64,000 nucleotides of DNA, taken from NCBI GenBank assembly GCA_021292165.1, contig CM037877.1, positions 129,016,274 through 129,080,273 on the forward strand, written 5' to 3'. The notes below the pieces were generated by a model. It was not told where the DNA came from. It ran no database searches and saw only the letters and a list, made by a program, of their open reading frames with translations. Source of the DNA: Shinisaurus crocodilurus (Eukaryota; Chordata; Lepidosauria; Squamata; Shinisauridae). How positions within the stretch are numbered: the first letter of the stretch is position 1; each line of letters starts with the position of its first letter. A program made the position numbers and the translations under genes. Positions 35,518 to 46,740 of this stretch are shown piece by piece.

Positions 35518-35628
35518 CAGTGTTCTCCAACCTTGGGTCCCCAGATGTTTTTGGCCTACAACTCCCAGCATGCCATGCTGGGAGTTGTAGACCAAAAACA
35601 TCTGGGGACCCAAGGTTGGAGAACACTG
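35518..35628. mobile_element. Palindromic MITE family A, perfect TSD
   Basis: 111 bp with both ends; the central GCCCCAGCC segment is lost. Target duplication AGATAGAC is identical on both sides (35510-35517 and 35629-35636). Confidence 0.96.
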
Positions 35629-36059
35629 AGATAGACCATAATGATGGCGTAGACACCATCATCGACTGTTACCCTGTTGCAGACGTGGCCAGCTTTGAGG
35701 ACTGCTGAGAACATTCCTGTGTTTCTCAGCTTCTAGGAAAGAAAACCAGACATTTGGGCCTAGTTTAGCTTCTTTTACTGGCTGTGTGCTTGAAGTTATG
35801 TGCCACATTTCTAGTAACCAGGCTGATTTGTGTGTGATTACAAATACAGATTGATGTACTGCTTTTCTGTTTGTCTGAGTTCCCATGCTAAAATGAAAGA
35901 TCCCTTGATGGTCAGTTCATACTGGTACTACCTGCTGGGAAAGCTCAAAAAGACTTGTACCTTTCTTATCATATTTATGAAGTATGCTGCTTCTTTCTAT
36001 GGATGAAAGAAGCAGCATAAGAGTACTGCTGAAAGACTAAGATGTTGCTGTACTAGTAA

Positions 36060-36167
36060 GAATGCAATCGTACACCCACTTACCTGGGGGTAAGCCCCAC
36101 TGGAAACAATGGGAACATTGGAAAACACTGAAAACTTCTGTGAGACATGTATAGGATTGTGCTATTA
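36060..36167. repeat. Short interspersed repeat related to 3560-3643
   Basis: Begins TGCAATCGTACACCC and ends GTATAGGATTGTGC, imperfect inverted ends; internal TTACCTGGGGGTAAGCCCCA. Confidence 0.55.
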
Positions 36168-36257
36168 ATATATTATATGAAGCTGATTCATCTTTCTCAT
36201 CGGGGGGGGGAATTAATTATTCAAGATTTGAAAAAGAGGCCAGCTTTATAAAAAAAC

Positions 36258-37094
36258 TACCGGTAGCTTTTTTTACCCAGCGTTGCCCGGGTCGTCATTT
36301 TCCTATAGGCACTATTTGTTCGAAATTCCTTAAGGTAGCTGTCCGCTGTTTGGAATCCCTTGGAATCCCTGCTCCCCCGGGACTACCAGCTCCCCCGGGA
36401 CTACACAATGAAGAATTCCCTGTGTGTCCCCCCCCCCCGGTACAGCACAATGAAATCTCTGCTTCCCTCACCCCCCCCGGGACTATGCAACAATGTTTTC
36501 CCTGTCCCCCCCCCCAACGACTACACAATGAAATCCCTGCTCCCCCCACCGGGACCACACAACAATGAAATCCCTGTTCCCCACCCACCCCCGGGACCAC
36601 ACAATTAAATCCCTGTCCACGTCCCCCCCCCCCCGGGACTACACAATGGCGTTGCCCGGGTCATCATTTTCCTATAGGCACTGTTTGTTCAAAATTCCCC
36701 CTCCCAACCCCCCCCCCCGTGTAGGCCCCGGCTGCAGTTCATATGAACATTCTGTTTGGACGTAGGAGAGATTTGCATATCCGCCTCTGATTGGGCCCCT
36801 GTGGCAGTGCATACCAACATTCTAAATGCCATTGGAGCGATTTGCATAACCGCTCCTGAATGGCCCCTGTGTGCATTCCCAAGTGACGCCATTGGCTCTC
36901 ATCTATTTTGGGCCATACAGGCGCGGCGGGTTTTTTTAGGAGCTTTGAACCTGCCAGTCTTTGTCCTTGGGTGATGGAGATTATGCGTGCCAAGTTTGGG
37001 GTGAATCTGTCCAACTGGGTAGGAGCCAATGCGACGCATGCGAGCCGTTTGGACATACATACACACGTACAAACATTCACATTTATATAGTAGA
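36258..37094 (-). mobile_element. Non-autonomous Helitron with C-rich minisatellite
   Basis: Read on the minus strand it starts TCTACTATATAAAT (5' TC, at 37094) and ends near 36258 with the hairpin region ACCCGGGCAACGCTGGGTAA. Shares inner sequence (AGGCCCCGGCTGCAGTTCAT, TTTGCATATCCGCCTCTGAT) with the Helitron at 46741-48037. An internal minisatellite (36360-36660) repeats GGGACTACACAATGAAATCC with poly-C spacers. No Rep/helicase ORF. Confidence 0.8.
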
Positions 37095-37639
37095 TAAGAT
37101 TGCACAGGAAGATGGCCAATAGAATTGAGGATGGTTTGAAATAGATTCTCACTGATTTTCATTTCAGCAGTGCTGGAACTGAAACTATGATTCTTTGTGG
37201 GAAGGAGGCTTTGCATGCCAAGATAGCTGATACAGACAGCCACTCAATAAATAAGAATACTTTTAGATTCTTAGAGTCAGCAACATTTATTACTGTGGTT
37301 ACAGGAAAGCTGATGAGCTTTTAGTAAGATCTGAAGAAAAGGAAGTGGTTTTTCATCTCACGCAAACTGTTTAACAAGAGTACATCAAAATGTGAAGAAA
37401 AGGAAGTGGTTTTTATTTCAAACACACTGTCAAACAGGAATAAATTGAGACTTTAATTTCAAGCACCCTCCAGAAGTTTTGAATGACAACTCCCATCATC
37501 TCTTAACTGGTTTGGGCTGATGGGAGCTGTATTGCAAAGCATAACTAAGGATGTGTAATCTGCAGCAAGCAGTCAAGAAAGGCCCTGCTCACCTCACAAA
37601 TGTGAGTGCCTGTTGCCACCTCCCCCTGCCCCCAAGGGC

Positions 37640-37790
37640 TCACAAACATAGGAAAATAAGAAGGGCCACACTGGATCAGACCAAAGACCTACCTAGTCCA
37701 GCATTTTGTCCCTTGCCTGTGACAGAAGCTCTGCAGCAGAGGTGCCTGCAACTCCCTGGCACACTACAGTGTCTTTCCAGCCAAGAAGGG
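37640..37790 (-). mobile_element. CR1/L3-type LINE 3' fragment
   Basis: ATAGGAAAATAAGAAGGGCC, ACTGGATCAGACCAAAGACC and TAGTCCAGCATTTTG match the reversed tail of the CR1/L3 pieces at 11.2-11.8 kb. Confidence 0.65.
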
Positions 37791-37853
37791 AACAAGGACT
37801 ACAAGCAGCAACATTTCCAGGAGGATGCTAGGAGCATAGTTTTCCCACTAGAG

Positions 37854-37988
37854 CAGTGTTCTCCAACCTTGGGTCCCCAGATGCTTTTGGCCTACAACTC
37901 CCATCATGCCCCAGCCAGCTATGTTGGCTGGGGCATGCTGGGAGTTGTAGGCCAAAAGCATCTGGGGACCCAAGGTTGGAGAACACTG
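37854..37988. mobile_element. Palindromic MITE family A, full length, perfect TSD
   Basis: 135 bp, both arms complete. Target duplication CACTAGAG at 37846-37853 and 37989-37996. Confidence 0.97.
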
Positions 37989-37996
37989 CACTAGAG

Positions 37997-39213
37997 ACAC
38001 TGAAACGTGTAGCCCCCGTCCCCTCCTCAGAGGCAAAAGAAACTCCACTGGGTAGTGGTAGTTGTAGTACCTGCCATTGCTGCTTCCTCCCTCTTTTCCT
38101 GCCCCAGGTAATGTTTGTGGGCTCTTGATTCTCACCCTTCCACTCAGCTTCAGTGAAGCATCCAGCAAACCCTCAAAAATATCTTCAACTATTGCTCTGA
38201 GCACCAGCAAAAGCAGACTAGAAGCCTGCAGCCAAATAACTGCCTGCTTAGCTCAAATCTGTCCGAAATACATATGGAGACATGGTTTTGACTTATCAGG
38301 CAGATGAACCTATCACAGTGCAGCACACATTTATACCCTTTGCAGTGGGAACCATTTACCACAAATGAAAAATATAATGATATGAAGATGATGCAAAGGA
38401 TGCAAAGGAAACCTTTTCGAGCAAGGTGGTTAATAAAAGAGGCGATTGGAAAGGGTTTATAAAAAATAAATAAATAAATAAATTCAAAATTAGCATTATA
38501 GAAGTGTAGCACAATAATGTATTATAATGCTATAATACTTTGTCTCTACAGTAGCACTACAGCAACATAGCACCATAACCCTATAATGCTAACAAAATCG
38601 TTTTTAAAAAGATCTTTCCAGTCACTGCTATTAACCATCTTGCTAAAATGGCAGTGACTGGAAAGCTTTTTTAGCCTCAACTCCCAATCCCTCACACCTT
38701 GCTTTCTACATAGGGCCCTTGTCTCTGGGCTGCTGTCCCTTGGCTGCCTCAACCTCCCAAGGCTTCTGAAAAGTTCTCAGCCATCTCTTGTATGAGGTTT
38801 TAATCCCAATCAAATTAACGCTTTCTCTCAAAGAAACTGGACTGTGGAACTCCCCAAGCCACATCAGCTCAATTGCTGAAGCAGCTTCACTACCACAAGC
38901 AAGACACACTGAAAGGAAATGTGCTGTCACAGAGAAAGTCTACAGGTTTGGTTTTAGGTTTTCAAAATGTCTGAGAAGAAACTAGAGAAACATTCCTATG
39001 ATGAGGGCCTTCTGTATGATTAGTCAAAATATGCCCCAGATGTATCACTCTCCTGCTAATCTGTTTCCACTGGTTGTGGGAGGGAAGGGACTGTGTGTGT
39101 TTGCGTTAGGATCCTCCAGACCCCCACTCAACCATGGCTGATGTACTCCTGTACTAGAATTGCATAGCAATTCCTATGGGGAATTTAAAAAAACAAACCA
39201 CCATTCTGTATGG
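37997..39213. other. Intergenic or distal ALOX5 3' flank
   Basis: No gene identified. A 15-bp inverted repeat (CTTTCCAGTCACTGC) lies at 38614-38628 and 38651-38665, and a (TAAA)n run at about 38464. Confidence 0.4.
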
Positions 39214-39279
39214 CACTGTTCTCCAACCTTGGGAGTTGTAGGCCAAAAACATCTGGGGACCCAAGGCTGAAGAACACTG
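39214..39279. mobile_element. Palindromic MITE family A, internally deleted, perfect TSD
   Basis: 66 bp. A short left end (CACTGTTCTCCAACCTTGGG) is joined directly to the right arm at GGAGTTGTAG. TSD CTGTATGG at 39206-39213 and 39280-39287. It lies 0.4 kb past the ALOX5 stop, possibly within the 3' UTR. Confidence 0.93.
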
Positions 39280-39655
39280 CTGTATGGTAATGCTATGAAT
39301 CTGAGGAAGTACTGAATTTCTCCAAATACAAAATCTTCTTTTGAGTGCTGGAAAAAGGTGGTGCCCTCCCAACAGAAGGAGGGAAGGCAATGTAGACAAT
39401 GCACAACAAATGAAAAACAAATTCTCTCCATTCATAAAAGTTCTGTTTTAAGATAGAAATATTGAGATATATTTTTGGCTCTAATGCAAGTCTTACTGAA
39501 TAGTAGCACAGTAGCAATTATATTAAGTATCTTCTGAAAACTTAAACTGTAACAGTCAAGTTGCTTTGAAGCTAGCTGGTTAACCTGCGCATAATTTATC
39601 ATATACAGCCAGTTGCTCCTGCTCACTGCCTCTTCATGTGTTTGCAAAGTGTAAC

Positions 39656-39835
39656 TCAGATAGCCACACTATTAGGGACTTGATCTGGGGAAAGGTAATA
39701 GTAGGGGAGATGTTTGTTCCTGTTCCGTTCAGCAATGTAACTGGCAATTTCATCAAGACTCTTGCGGAACTTCCTCATGGCCTCTTTCACTGGCTTCTCT
39801 ATGAAGTGTTCATCTGGATACATCCCCAGAAACAC
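39656..39835 (-). CDS. ALOX5: ALOX5 terminal coding exon (exon 14 equivalent)
   Basis: Acceptor CCAACTAG, then [20 protein letters not shown], ending PNSVAI and TGA (39656-39658). 59 codons plus stop. The C-terminal Ile carboxylate (39659-39661) is a ligand of the catalytic iron in lipoxygenases. The YYYLSPD segment holds the serine that matches human Ser663. The lysine triplet KKK preceding it in human is RNK here (ERNRNKHLP). No clear AATAAA was seen within 500 bp downstream, so the 3' UTR end is undefined. Confidence 0.98.
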   Translation of the reverse strand: MFLGMYPDEHFIEKPVKEAMRKFRKSLDEIASYIAERNRNKHLPYYYLSPDQVPNSVAI

Positions 39836-41469
39836 CTAGTTGGAGAAAAAAACACAAAAGTTATCTGCTATGAGAAGTTTTGTGGCTAACTATGACACAC
39901 TGCAAACATGCACACACACCCTCTCTCTGGTGAGCTAATATTAATGAGCCAAACCACTGGAATTCTCTGCAAAATACCTTGACATAGGGAGCCACTCCAG
40001 AGTTTGAAATGCTTGCTCACAGATTTCAAACCTTCTGTCTCTCAAATGGTTGCAGACTGAGTAGTGTTGCTGTAAAATCATTCAAGAAAGAAAACCTCCC
40101 AGTACAAAAGAAAAAATCCTCTACTGAGCCTCCTGCATTTTGAATTTAGTCCCTCCTCAGCGGAATTTTTGAATAACCAATTTCAATCCTGGTCTCTTCA
40201 CATTGTTGCAAAATAAATTCATTGCCTTCTTTTCTCTTTGGGCCAAATTAGATGTGATACTTGTCATGTGATTTAGCCTTGCCTGGCCGATTTTGGAAAA
40301 AACAAAAACAATAGCTGAGCCTGACTGGGACCGGGGGGGGGGGGAGTGGGGCACTGTGGTGGGGGCTTTAACCCTTTGCTCCTGCTGTGATCCCAATCGG
40401 AATTGCCCCTGCCTGCTATTCCAATTGCAAACAGCAGGGTGTGTGTGTGCATGGGCGGGGGGTGGGGGTGGAATTCTGACTGAGATAGTGGTGGGGGCAA
40501 AGGGTTGAAGCCCCTTCCTTCCCATGCCACAGAGCTTATCTGGCTTTGTTAAAAATAATCAGCCATGCCTGGCCCAATGAGCTTTATCTGTATATGAAAC
40601 TAGTGAAAACATTAGAAGATGTATTAAGATGTTTTAATTGTGCCCACTTTTACTTCGTAAATCACAGAGAACTTTTTTTTTTTGTTGAAAGTTGGTATAT
40701 AAATATCCTAAATGAATACAAGAAAATAAATAAGTTCCAGGGAATATGCCTTCCTAAATGAAGATCTTAAGGCAGGACCTTGGACCACAGATGGTTAACA
40801 CATACTACCACCATTCTGGGCTAGGATAAGACAGATCCTTCCACAAATGGGAGGGAGAAAAACTTAATCCCATGCCATAATGGTTTCAAGTTTTGCTGCA
40901 AACAGTAGGCAAAGAAGGACAATAGCTCAGTAAGAGCAATGGCAACTCGCAGCAGCGAAGCAACTTCTAAGACAGTGTTCTCCAACCTTGGGTCCCCAGA
41001 TGTTTTTGGCCTACAACTCCCAGTATGCCTCAGCAAGACATTATGTAGCTATTTTGTGATAAGGCTGGAAACACAAGCTCCATCTCCTGATCCTCCATTC
41101 CACCACAACAGTTTCCATTAAGAACATCTCTAAATTCCAGGCTGGGTGCTGTGAAGCATCTTGAAAGACAGTAAGCATCTTATTCCACATGTAGAAAAGA
41201 CAGCCCTAGCAGCTAGGTGGATACCATGGACCAGTACAGACAAAAGTCTGGTCTGCAGGGAATGGACATCCTATAGCATCTCTTTCAGTGCCAGCAGTTA
41301 AAGCTGTCCAGAGGTTAACAGGTCCCAGGAGGTCTTACATTTTGGGAAACTCACAAAATGATCTGAAAGCACTACAGAAACACTTATGGATTTCCAGGCA
41401 AAGCGCTTTACTCACATGCAATGAGTGAGATGTATGCAAATAAACAGAACTGAGAAAGGTCTCACTCAC
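39836..41469. other. ALOX5: ALOX5 intron
   Basis: Between exons 13 and 14. Contains a poly-G tract near 40335, a partial palindromic MITE at 40973-41036 and otherwise unassigned sequence. Confidence 0.85.
40973..41036. mobile_element. Palindromic MITE family A, left-half fragment
   Basis: CAGTGTTCTCCAACCTTGGG to CCCAGTATGCCTCAGC; the right arm is missing. Confidence 0.88.
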
Positions 41470-41640
41470 TTCATTCTCCTGAAATTGACTCAAGGCCCAA
41501 ACAGCACCAAGATGCCAACAAGAGCGTCCCCTATCTGGTAGACTCTGGATGATATACTCAATGGTGACACTTCCCTTTTCTGTAGGTGGTGGGCAGCGCA
41601 TAGTTGGAGGGGCATTTGGAATCCAGGAACACCAGTCATA
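41470..41640 (-). CDS. ALOX5: ALOX5 exon 13 equivalent
   Basis: 171 bp, 57 codons, acceptor TTTCTCAG, donor GAATGAA/GTGAGT. Encodes [20 protein letters not shown], then [20 protein letters not shown] and QENE. This is part of the helical catalytic domain near the active-site cavity. The length fits the conserved 171-bp lipoxygenase exon. Confidence 0.98.
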
Positions 41641-43423
41641 CTGAGAAATAAAAAGATAAAGGCTACAAAATAGAAGACCAGTAGGGACTAGGGAAATCAC
41701 AAAGCACTGACAGAACAACTACAGTGCAAAATAAGGCAGTCAGGTCATCTGTAAGAGAGGAGTAAGAAATGGTTCCCACAGGAAAATAAATAAATAAATA
41801 AATATGGATCCATAAGGGTGCTTGTGACAATGGAAGGCACTTCTGCTCACACAAAAGGAATCCCAATTTCCCCCTGTGGCTGCAGACCCAGGCACACAGT
41901 TCCTGTGGGTGCCTGACCTTCTGAAGTGGCTTTTTGAGGGGTGCAAGGGGCTGCAATTTGGAAAGAGATGGGGAAGATCAATTACTGCCAGTGAAAGTCT
42001 GCTTATAACTCTCAGGATCCAACCCACTCTCAGGATCCAACCCACTAATGGGGAGCCTAGGGTGAGCAATGTGCCGGGGGGTGTCTGCTGGCAAAGTCCA
42101 GCAGGTACCCACCCTGGCATTGCTCCTCAGAGGCAGCAGGTAAGTTTATTTACCCCTTTGGTTACATCTGACAGCTGTCAAAGCGTTCTTTGCTTGCAAA
42201 AGGGGGGGCAATTCACTCTCCCCCTTCACAGCAAAATCCTCAGGTTTTTTGGGGGGGTGCTCATGTGTCCCAAGGGTGCCCTAACTTTTGCATTTGTTCC
42301 TGAGATTCTACCATCTTGGGAACATGTAACAGTGCAAGCCACCCCATTTACAAGTGTTTAACTTTGACAGCTATCAGAGTTAAAGCTCCATTTTTCAAGT
42401 GGGATTTAGAAAGGGATAAAAACCTTTTTTGGAGGAAACTATACTAGTAGGAGAGTCTATATACCAGTATAGTGTAGGCAATACAGAGGTCCTGCAGATG
42501 AGCTCTCACTTTGACAGCTGTCAGATGTAACCAAGAGGAAAATAAACTTGCCTGCAGCCTCTGAGGGGCAATACCAGGGTGGGTACCTGCTGGACCCTGC
42601 CAGCAGGCACCCCTCCCAAGGCTCCCCATTCCCGCACCTGTGTGTGATCGTCTGCATTTGCACAAGTGTGGGTAAAACAAATATTTGCAAAAATTTCTGG
42701 GGACAACATTATTTTTAAAGAAAGGTTTGGCAACCACAGGTGCTCCTCCAAGCTGCTGCTGGGGCACTTTGACCCATAGCTGTCAAAACAGGGATTCCTT
42801 GGGGGGAAAACGTTTAAAGTGGAAAAAAAGCCATGGTGAGCACAAACGGCTCGTAGTCATGGTGGGAAGGGGGTGGAAATATCTTGGTCCTCCTGTGGTG
42901 TCCCCTGGGATACCTGCAAGAGGACTGAGAGGGAGGAGGGGGAGGGAGGGGACCAACAACCCACGGTGAGCCAGATCGTCTGCTGGGCTCACTGTGGGTT
43001 GTTTTGCACACAACCAACCCACCGTGGCTTATTGCCAGGGTCGGTTAGCGTGACGTGCAAACACACCTGATACGCCTTTATTCTCCCTCTTCACATCTTC
43101 TGCCCTTTTGAAGGTCACCTGGTATTGTACCATTTTGGGGGGGGGGGGTGTTTTTGGTCCCGTTCCTACCTCTATGCCTTTTTAACTGCTGCCCTACGTG
43201 CCTAGAACATCTTCCTTATTGAATCCATGCAGCCAACTCACTGTCTTATTTTTTTCTCTTCTGAAAAGCCAATGTCCCTAGTTCACCTTTCCTGCTGTCT
43301 GCTAGGTGGTAACCCTACACTTTCCCACCTTTTGGTGTTCCTTTCACAAAGCATCTGCTGCTGTATGAACCTACTTTCAACATTCATAACACAGGTATAG
43401 AATTACTTCCAAATAAACCCTAC
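41641..43423. other. ALOX5: ALOX5 intron with large inverted repeat
   Basis: Carries an imperfect inverted repeat with arms at 42048-42183 and 42509-42629, a tandem duplication of CTCAGGATCCAACCCACT at about 42011-42046, and a GGGCTCACTGTGGGTTG palindrome-like segment at 42950-43040. Confidence 0.85.
42048..42629. repeat. Imperfect inverted repeat (arms 120-136 bp)
   Basis: Left arm 42048-42183 starts ATGGGGAGCC and ends TTACATCTGACAGCTGTCAAAG. The right arm 42509-42629 is its reverse complement with small gaps. Loop about 325 bp. Shared inner word CCAGCAGGTACCCACCCTGG. Possibly a fold-back transposon; termini not resolved. Confidence 0.88.
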
Positions 43424-43524
43424 CTGACCAAAATTTACAGCGGCATGTTGTGCTGATGTTGTGAATATCACTACAGTAAGATATTCTGACAGCTTCTCCC
43501 GTGTTTTGATTGTTTTAGGAAATC
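43424..43524 (-). CDS. ALOX5: ALOX5 exon 12 equivalent
   Basis: 101 bp, acceptor GCTTTCCAG, donor GGTCAG/GTAGGG. Encodes [20 protein letters not shown], then [13 protein letters not shown]. The His of QHAAVN (43445-43447) and its Asn (43433-43435) are iron ligands matching human His550 and Asn554. 101 bp is the usual size for this exon in lipoxygenase genes. Confidence 0.98.
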
Positions 43525-44885
43525 CTGGAAAGCATAGGAAAAACCTCAATAAATACTTTTAAAAACTGAAGATGTCTCTGGAATGTATCAGATGTTTTTA
43601 AAAATAGATAAACTTTTCTTTTTCACTGTCCCATGATGCAGGAAGCAAGAAAACAACCACGCTAGTTCCTTCTGACTTTGCCAACAAGGCCAATGGGAAT
43701 GAACTAATGGATGTAAGCTACACTTGAGATGAAAACAGATGAAAAGTGCAGGCAGTTGCAGAGAGCTGAGCATGACATTATGTCAACATGTTTGTCCTGA
43801 AGTGGTGATGCAGCCAAAGGGAAGTGTTCCCTTCTGCCAGGCTCCCTGCACTGGACTCCTTCTCCAAAATGCTGTGTTATCAGGCACAACTTCCAAACAT
43901 GTGCCATGTGGCTTTCAAGAATCAGTTGTGCTGAATTAATGTACTCAACATTACTCGATCTGTGACACTAATTTGAATATGGGTCTGCTTTCCCAGAGCA
44001 GTTATACCACCAGTGTCTGGCTGCGCTTGCAGACCCACATGATATACTATTCTGAAGGGTCACAGTTCTTGTGTGCATGACCTGATACAAAGCCACAGCA
44101 ATTGCAATGGGATGTCAGTTACAAATTCGGTCAGAACGCTGAACTCATATCCAGTATCTAGGCAAATGCTAACATTGCTATACTCTGCACTGCCACCAAA
44201 TAGAAATGTGAAGCTCTATGGGAAACCCACCTCCTCAACTATGAGAGGGAGGGAGAATTAAAAAAAATAAATGCAATATTTTCTCTTTCAAAATGAGTGA
44301 GATACCTTTTATACTATTGTTTTATATTATATTAATTAATTAATTTAGTAGTAGTACTTGTATACCACTTAATATAATAAAATCTCTACATGGTTTACAT
44401 ACCCAAATATTAAAAATCACAGTTAAAAGTAAATGCATATTACAATATAACACAAAAAACGTCAATTTACAACAGCAGTAAGACAATAAAAAGAGCGAGC
44501 AAAACAGAGCAGCATTCCTTGACTAATAATTATGATCAATTATAAGCCAGGAAAAGCTTGTGTGAATACAGTACTACAAAACTCCTGGATCCAAGGTTAA
44601 ACTGTAGCAATAATGTCATTGCTTTTGCTGGACTTGTTCAGCTATGTAACAATTCTGGGTTGAAAACAGGAATGCCATATGGGGAATCATGAAATAACAA
44701 ATTGACACAGATCCCAATATATTTGTATTATCTTATTTTTTAAAAATCCCAAATAATTTACATCAAATTTTACCATGCATGGATTCTTTTTGTTGCATAC
44801 TAAATGACTAAAAATGCCCCACTATAAGTGAATTGGGAGAATAGGGTTAATGAGTTTGCTCTGTTAGCTCAGCTAAGCTAACTCA

Positions 44886-45192
44886 CTGGCTGGGTTCACA
44901 CAACATGCTAAGCCATCATGGCTTAGCGTGTTGTGTGAACCCAGTCAGTGTTTCTTAGCCATGGCTTCGAAGCCACCCTTCGAAGCCATGGCTTATTCTA
45001 GGGCAGTGTTCTCCAACCTTGGGTCCCCAGATATTTTTGACCTACAACTCCCAGCATGCCCCAGTCAGCATAGCTGGCTGGGGAAATGCTGAGAGTTGTA
45101 GGCCAAAAACATCTGGGGACCCAAGGTTGGAGAACACTGTTCTAGGGTTTACTGTAGCCACTGTGGCTTAGCATGTTGTGCGAACCCAGTCA
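44886..45192. repeat. Stacked palindromes interrupted by a MITE
   Basis: First palindrome 44886-44946: CTGGGTTCACACAACATGCT and its complement around GCCATCATGGC. Second 44957-44994: AGCCATGGCTTCGAAG with CTTCGAAGCCATGGCT. A third arm at 45150-45192 (GTGGCTTAGCATGTTGTGCG) closes the unit. The family A MITE at 45004-45139 is inserted between. Confidence 0.85.
45004..45139. mobile_element. Palindromic MITE family A, full length, perfect TSD
   Basis: 136 bp. Target duplication TTCTAGGG at 44996-45003 and 45140-45147. Confidence 0.97.
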
Positions 45193-45585
45193 CTATGTTA
45201 GGACTTGAGAAGGAAGACAGCAGTGTAATATTTTTTTCAAGAGACTGGCAGATGTTGAATGATTACTGGAAAGCTCATATTTCTTTTAATACAGAAATTC
45301 AGAACACAGATGATATACTCTGAAATGTTTTTGCTCAAAGTAATTTTGATGTATGTCATTCCTGTTCCTTTCTTATAAATATTTTATTCTCAATAAGTTT
45401 AATTTTTTAAAAATAAGTATTGCTAATGCTTCAGTTTCCCCCCAAAATTCCATTCTTTTTCAGGAAAAGGAATTTTATTTGCTGGAAATTTTATATCTCT
45501 AACCCAAATGGGTCCAAGGGAAAAGTTCAATTATGTGCATTTCCGTGGCAGAGAAACTGGCTTGAATAGGGCCCAAAAGTCTCAC

Positions 45586-45707
45586 CTGAAGCCTTGTTGC
45601 CTCTCATCCCATAGACATAGATGTCCTTCACAAAGGCCTGGAGTTCCAAGTCTTCACACACGCTTTCTTCGCTATCATAATAAATGTCAATAACATCCAT
45701 CACAAAG
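45586..45707 (-). CDS. ALOX5: ALOX5 exon 11 equivalent
   Basis: 122 bp, acceptor TTTCCTTCAG, donor GCTTCAG/GTGAGA. The first base completes Ser from the previous exon. Encodes [40 protein letters not shown] and a split Gly. YVYGMRG is strongly conserved in 5-lipoxygenases. The ORF continuing upstream into a poly-Phe/Val stretch is intron. Confidence 0.98.
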
Positions 45708-46169
45708 CTGAAGGAAACAGCAAGGAAAGTTACTAAAAATGTATACAGTGTACAGTATACTTGCTCTGTAAACACCTTCTCAGTGTGTGCACACATGTGC
45801 ACACACAATATTTTTTGTAAGAATGTTTCTAAGACGGGTTCCAAAACTTTCACGTCAGGGGGAAAAGTGCATGAGCCTCTCTCCGAAGGCAAAAACAAGA
45901 CAGACTGTTTTGTATGGAAGTATTCATCCTCAGTAAGTTAAAGACAGAATAAAAAATATGTATGAATGCTACCTTGCAACTTTCTGTTATAGCCTGGTTA
46001 TATTTGCAGTGGGTTCTTCACCCCATGTCCCTAGGAGGCACTGCAATATGTGGTTTGGGGGTGCTTCTAGATGAAGCTTTTATGGCACCATTGCCCTTTC
46101 TCATTCATGGAATTTTACCAGTGGGGAAGGTCCAGCTCTCATCTTCTATGCGTGGATGAGCTGGGGGTT

Positions 46170-46720
46170 CAGATCATCTGTTAGGCACTGGGGAACATTT
46201 TGGGACAAGTTGGGCCTGTTTAAGAGGGATGGGCTCCACATGAACCAAAATGGAACCAGACTGCTGGTGCTCAACATAAAAAAGGTGGCAGAGCAGCTTT
46301 TAAACTAAACCCTGGGCCTGGGGGAAAGCAGACAGGGGCTGGGAAGCATCTGGTTCAGGCTGAATCACCCTAGGGGATGAAAATGAAAATGTTTCCGATT
46401 GGCCAAATGTAGAAGGGGAGGAAATAGGTCATGAGCATATGGTGAAACATGATAGCCTACGTGCCATAGCAGAAAACATATATAGGTGTTTCTATGCAAA
46501 TGCTAGAAGTCTCCGAGGCAAGATGGAAGAGTTGGAGTGCCTGGTTTTAAAGGAGAATCTAGATATAGTGGGCATTATGGAAACCGGGTGGAATGGAGAG
46601 AACCAGTGGGATACGGTCATCTCTGGATATAAACTCTATAAGGACTGGGAAGGGCATACTGGAGGAGGTCTTGTCAAAGAGGGTCACACCAGTCTTCATG
46701 CAGGTTTTCCCTGAGGGGGG
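46170..46720 (+). mobile_element. CR1 LINE endonuclease start (fragment)
   Basis: Plus-strand frame CFYANARSLRGKMEELECLV, then LDIVGIMETGWNGENQWDTV and ISGYKLYKDW, the first part of the CR1 AP-endonuclease. Upstream non-coding sequence matches the leader expected before ORF2. Stops abruptly near the Helitron. Confidence 0.82.
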
Positions 46721-46740
46721 ACCCAGCCAGTATATTTATT

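Larger units (their letters stand above)
43525..45585. other. ALOX5: ALOX5 intron
   Basis: Contains palindromic repeats at 44886-45192 with a nested MITE. A decayed L2-like 3' UTR on the minus strand is possible at 44320-44560. The rest is unassigned. Confidence 0.8.

Noticed and set aside
38614..38665. microRNA precursor (15-bp inverted repeat)
   Set aside because: Stem too short with a 22-base loop; no supporting conservation visible.
41740..42361. Coding exon in long open frames near 42 kb
   Set aside because: No lipoxygenase similarity and the frames coincide with arms of the inverted repeat.
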